A DNA stretch of 15,246 nt from the NCBI GenBank assembly GCA_041660545.1, contig JBAZWE010000044.1:1-15246 (forward strand), read 5' to 3'. Below the pieces are notes generated by a model. It was not told the origin of the DNA. It saw nothing but the letters and a program-made list of their open reading frames with translations, and ran no database searches. The DNA comes from JBAZWE01 sp041660545 (lineage in GTDB: Bacteria > Actinomycetota > Thermoleophilia > BMS3ABIN01). Positions within the stretch are counted from its first letter, which is position 1. Each line of letters starts with the position of its first letter. Below are positions 14,871 through 15,246 of the stretch, in pieces. Both the position numbers and the translations under genes were made by a program.

Positions 14871-14954
14871 TCAACGCTTGATGTTACGGACCAGCAGTTT
14901 TCCTAGCAGGGCGCCCACAATGAAGACTACGGCCAGCAGAATGATCGTGATCAT
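14871..14954 (-). CDS. 27-residue single-pass membrane peptide coupled to gyrA
   Basis: The ATG at 14954 overlaps the gyrA TGA by the ATGA arrangement, and GAGG lies four bases upstream, so it is well placed for translational coupling. The product starts MITIILLAVVFIVGALLGKLL and ends VRNIKR: one hydrophobic helix of about 18 residues followed by a basic tail (K, R, K, R), which predicts N-out/C-in insertion. It has no cysteine or other motif. I do not recognise the family and such a short frame could arise by chance, but the overlap, the ribosome binding site and the clear membrane-anchor composition make a real gene plausible. Confidence 0.5.
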   Translation of the reverse strand: MITIILLAVVFIVGALLGKLLVRNIKR

Positions 14955-15246
14955 TCTGCCTCGATCTCTTCCTCCGTGCCACCGGGCTGGCTGGCGACAA
15001 CGCGGGCTACCGCGCTTACGCGATCGCCCTTGCGCAGATTCATGACCCTCACACCCTGTGTGGAGCGTCCCATGCAGGATATGCCGCTCACGGGAATACG
15101 GATTATCGTGCCATCCGCGGATATGAGCACCAGCTCGTGGTTGTCACGCACAACCTTGGCTGCGACGAGCGTGCCCTTGCTCTCGGTGTGCTTGATTGTT
15201 CTTACGCCCTTCCCGCCGCGGTTGTGGCGGGGGGCAGTGCTAATGT
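14951..15246 (-). CDS. gyrA: DNA gyrase subunit A, C-terminal fragment (5' part outside window)
   Basis: This is the last 97 codons or so of gyrA; the frame is open to the right edge. It covers the end of the DNA-wrapping beta-pinwheel: RGGKGVRTIKHTESKG, then DNHELVLISADGTIIRIPVSGI and GRSTQGVRVMNLRKGDRVSAVARV. These blade repeats and the TQGVR motif are typical of GyrA; ParC is the main alternative but is less likely with this repeat pattern. The protein ends in a short acidic tail (GGTEEEIEAE), a feature known in some GyrA proteins to tune DNA wrapping. The start is not in the window. Confidence 0.9.
   Translation of the reverse strand, partial: ISTAPRHNRGGKGVRTIKHTESKGTLVAAKVVRDNHELVLISADGTIIRIPVSGISCMGRSTQGVRVMNLRKGDRVSAVARVVASQPGGTEEEIEAE

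Noticed and set aside
1..15246. CRISPR arrays, insertion sequences, phage genes, tRNA or rRNA genes, toxin-antitoxin pairs
   Set aside because: Reading both strands showed no spaced direct repeats, transposase motifs, cloverleaf-like or rRNA-like stretches. The content is mostly core metabolism.

Overview
The window is bacterial chromosomal DNA with compact operons, 4-nt stop/start overlaps and many non-ATG starts (GTG for larB, accA, fabH and probably the amidohydrolase; TTG for accD). GC looks to be in the mid-to-upper 50s by eye. There is no sign of phage, insertion sequences, CRISPR, tRNA or rRNA. The FabK-type enoyl reductase, LarB, a DhnA-type class I aldolase and a two-CW sensor fit an anaerobic or facultative free-living lineage, perhaps deep-branching Actinomycetota or a Firmicutes-like group. 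That placement is a weak inference.

Layout. (1) Positions 1-2480, minus strand: the first 826 codons of a large membrane sensor (TM, helical sensor domain, TM, HAMP, PAS carrying a cysteine-rich two-CW insert, GAF, GAF, start of another PAS). Its output domain lies beyond the left edge. (2) 2715-3962, minus: proA, with a terminator at its stop and a promoter/dyad region upstream. (3) 4119-7308, plus: a four-gene cluster of DhnA-family class I aldolase, metal-dependent amidohydrolase, LarB and an unassigned helical protein resembling RsbRD-type sensor domains. (4) 7337-14670, minus, converging on cluster 3: a type II fatty acid synthesis operon transcribed fabZ-fabH-fabK-fabD-fabG-fabF-accD-accA. 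(5) 14871-15246, minus: a 27-residue membrane peptide whose start overlaps the gyrA stop, and the C-terminal end of gyrA running off the right edge.

The fab operon encodes malonyl-CoA formation (AccA/AccD carboxyltransferase), malonyl transfer to ACP (FabD), initiating and elongating condensation (FabH, FabF), ketoreduction (FabG), dehydration (FabZ) and enoyl reduction (FabK). ACP itself and the biotin half of the carboxylase (AccB, AccC) are absent and must be encoded elsewhere.

Most of the window is housekeeping. The points most worth checking are the gyrA-coupled micropeptide, the 122-nt accD/accA overlap, the larB gene without larC or larE beside it, the dyad/promoter/terminator arrangement before fabZ, and perfect inverted repeats before proA and fabG.
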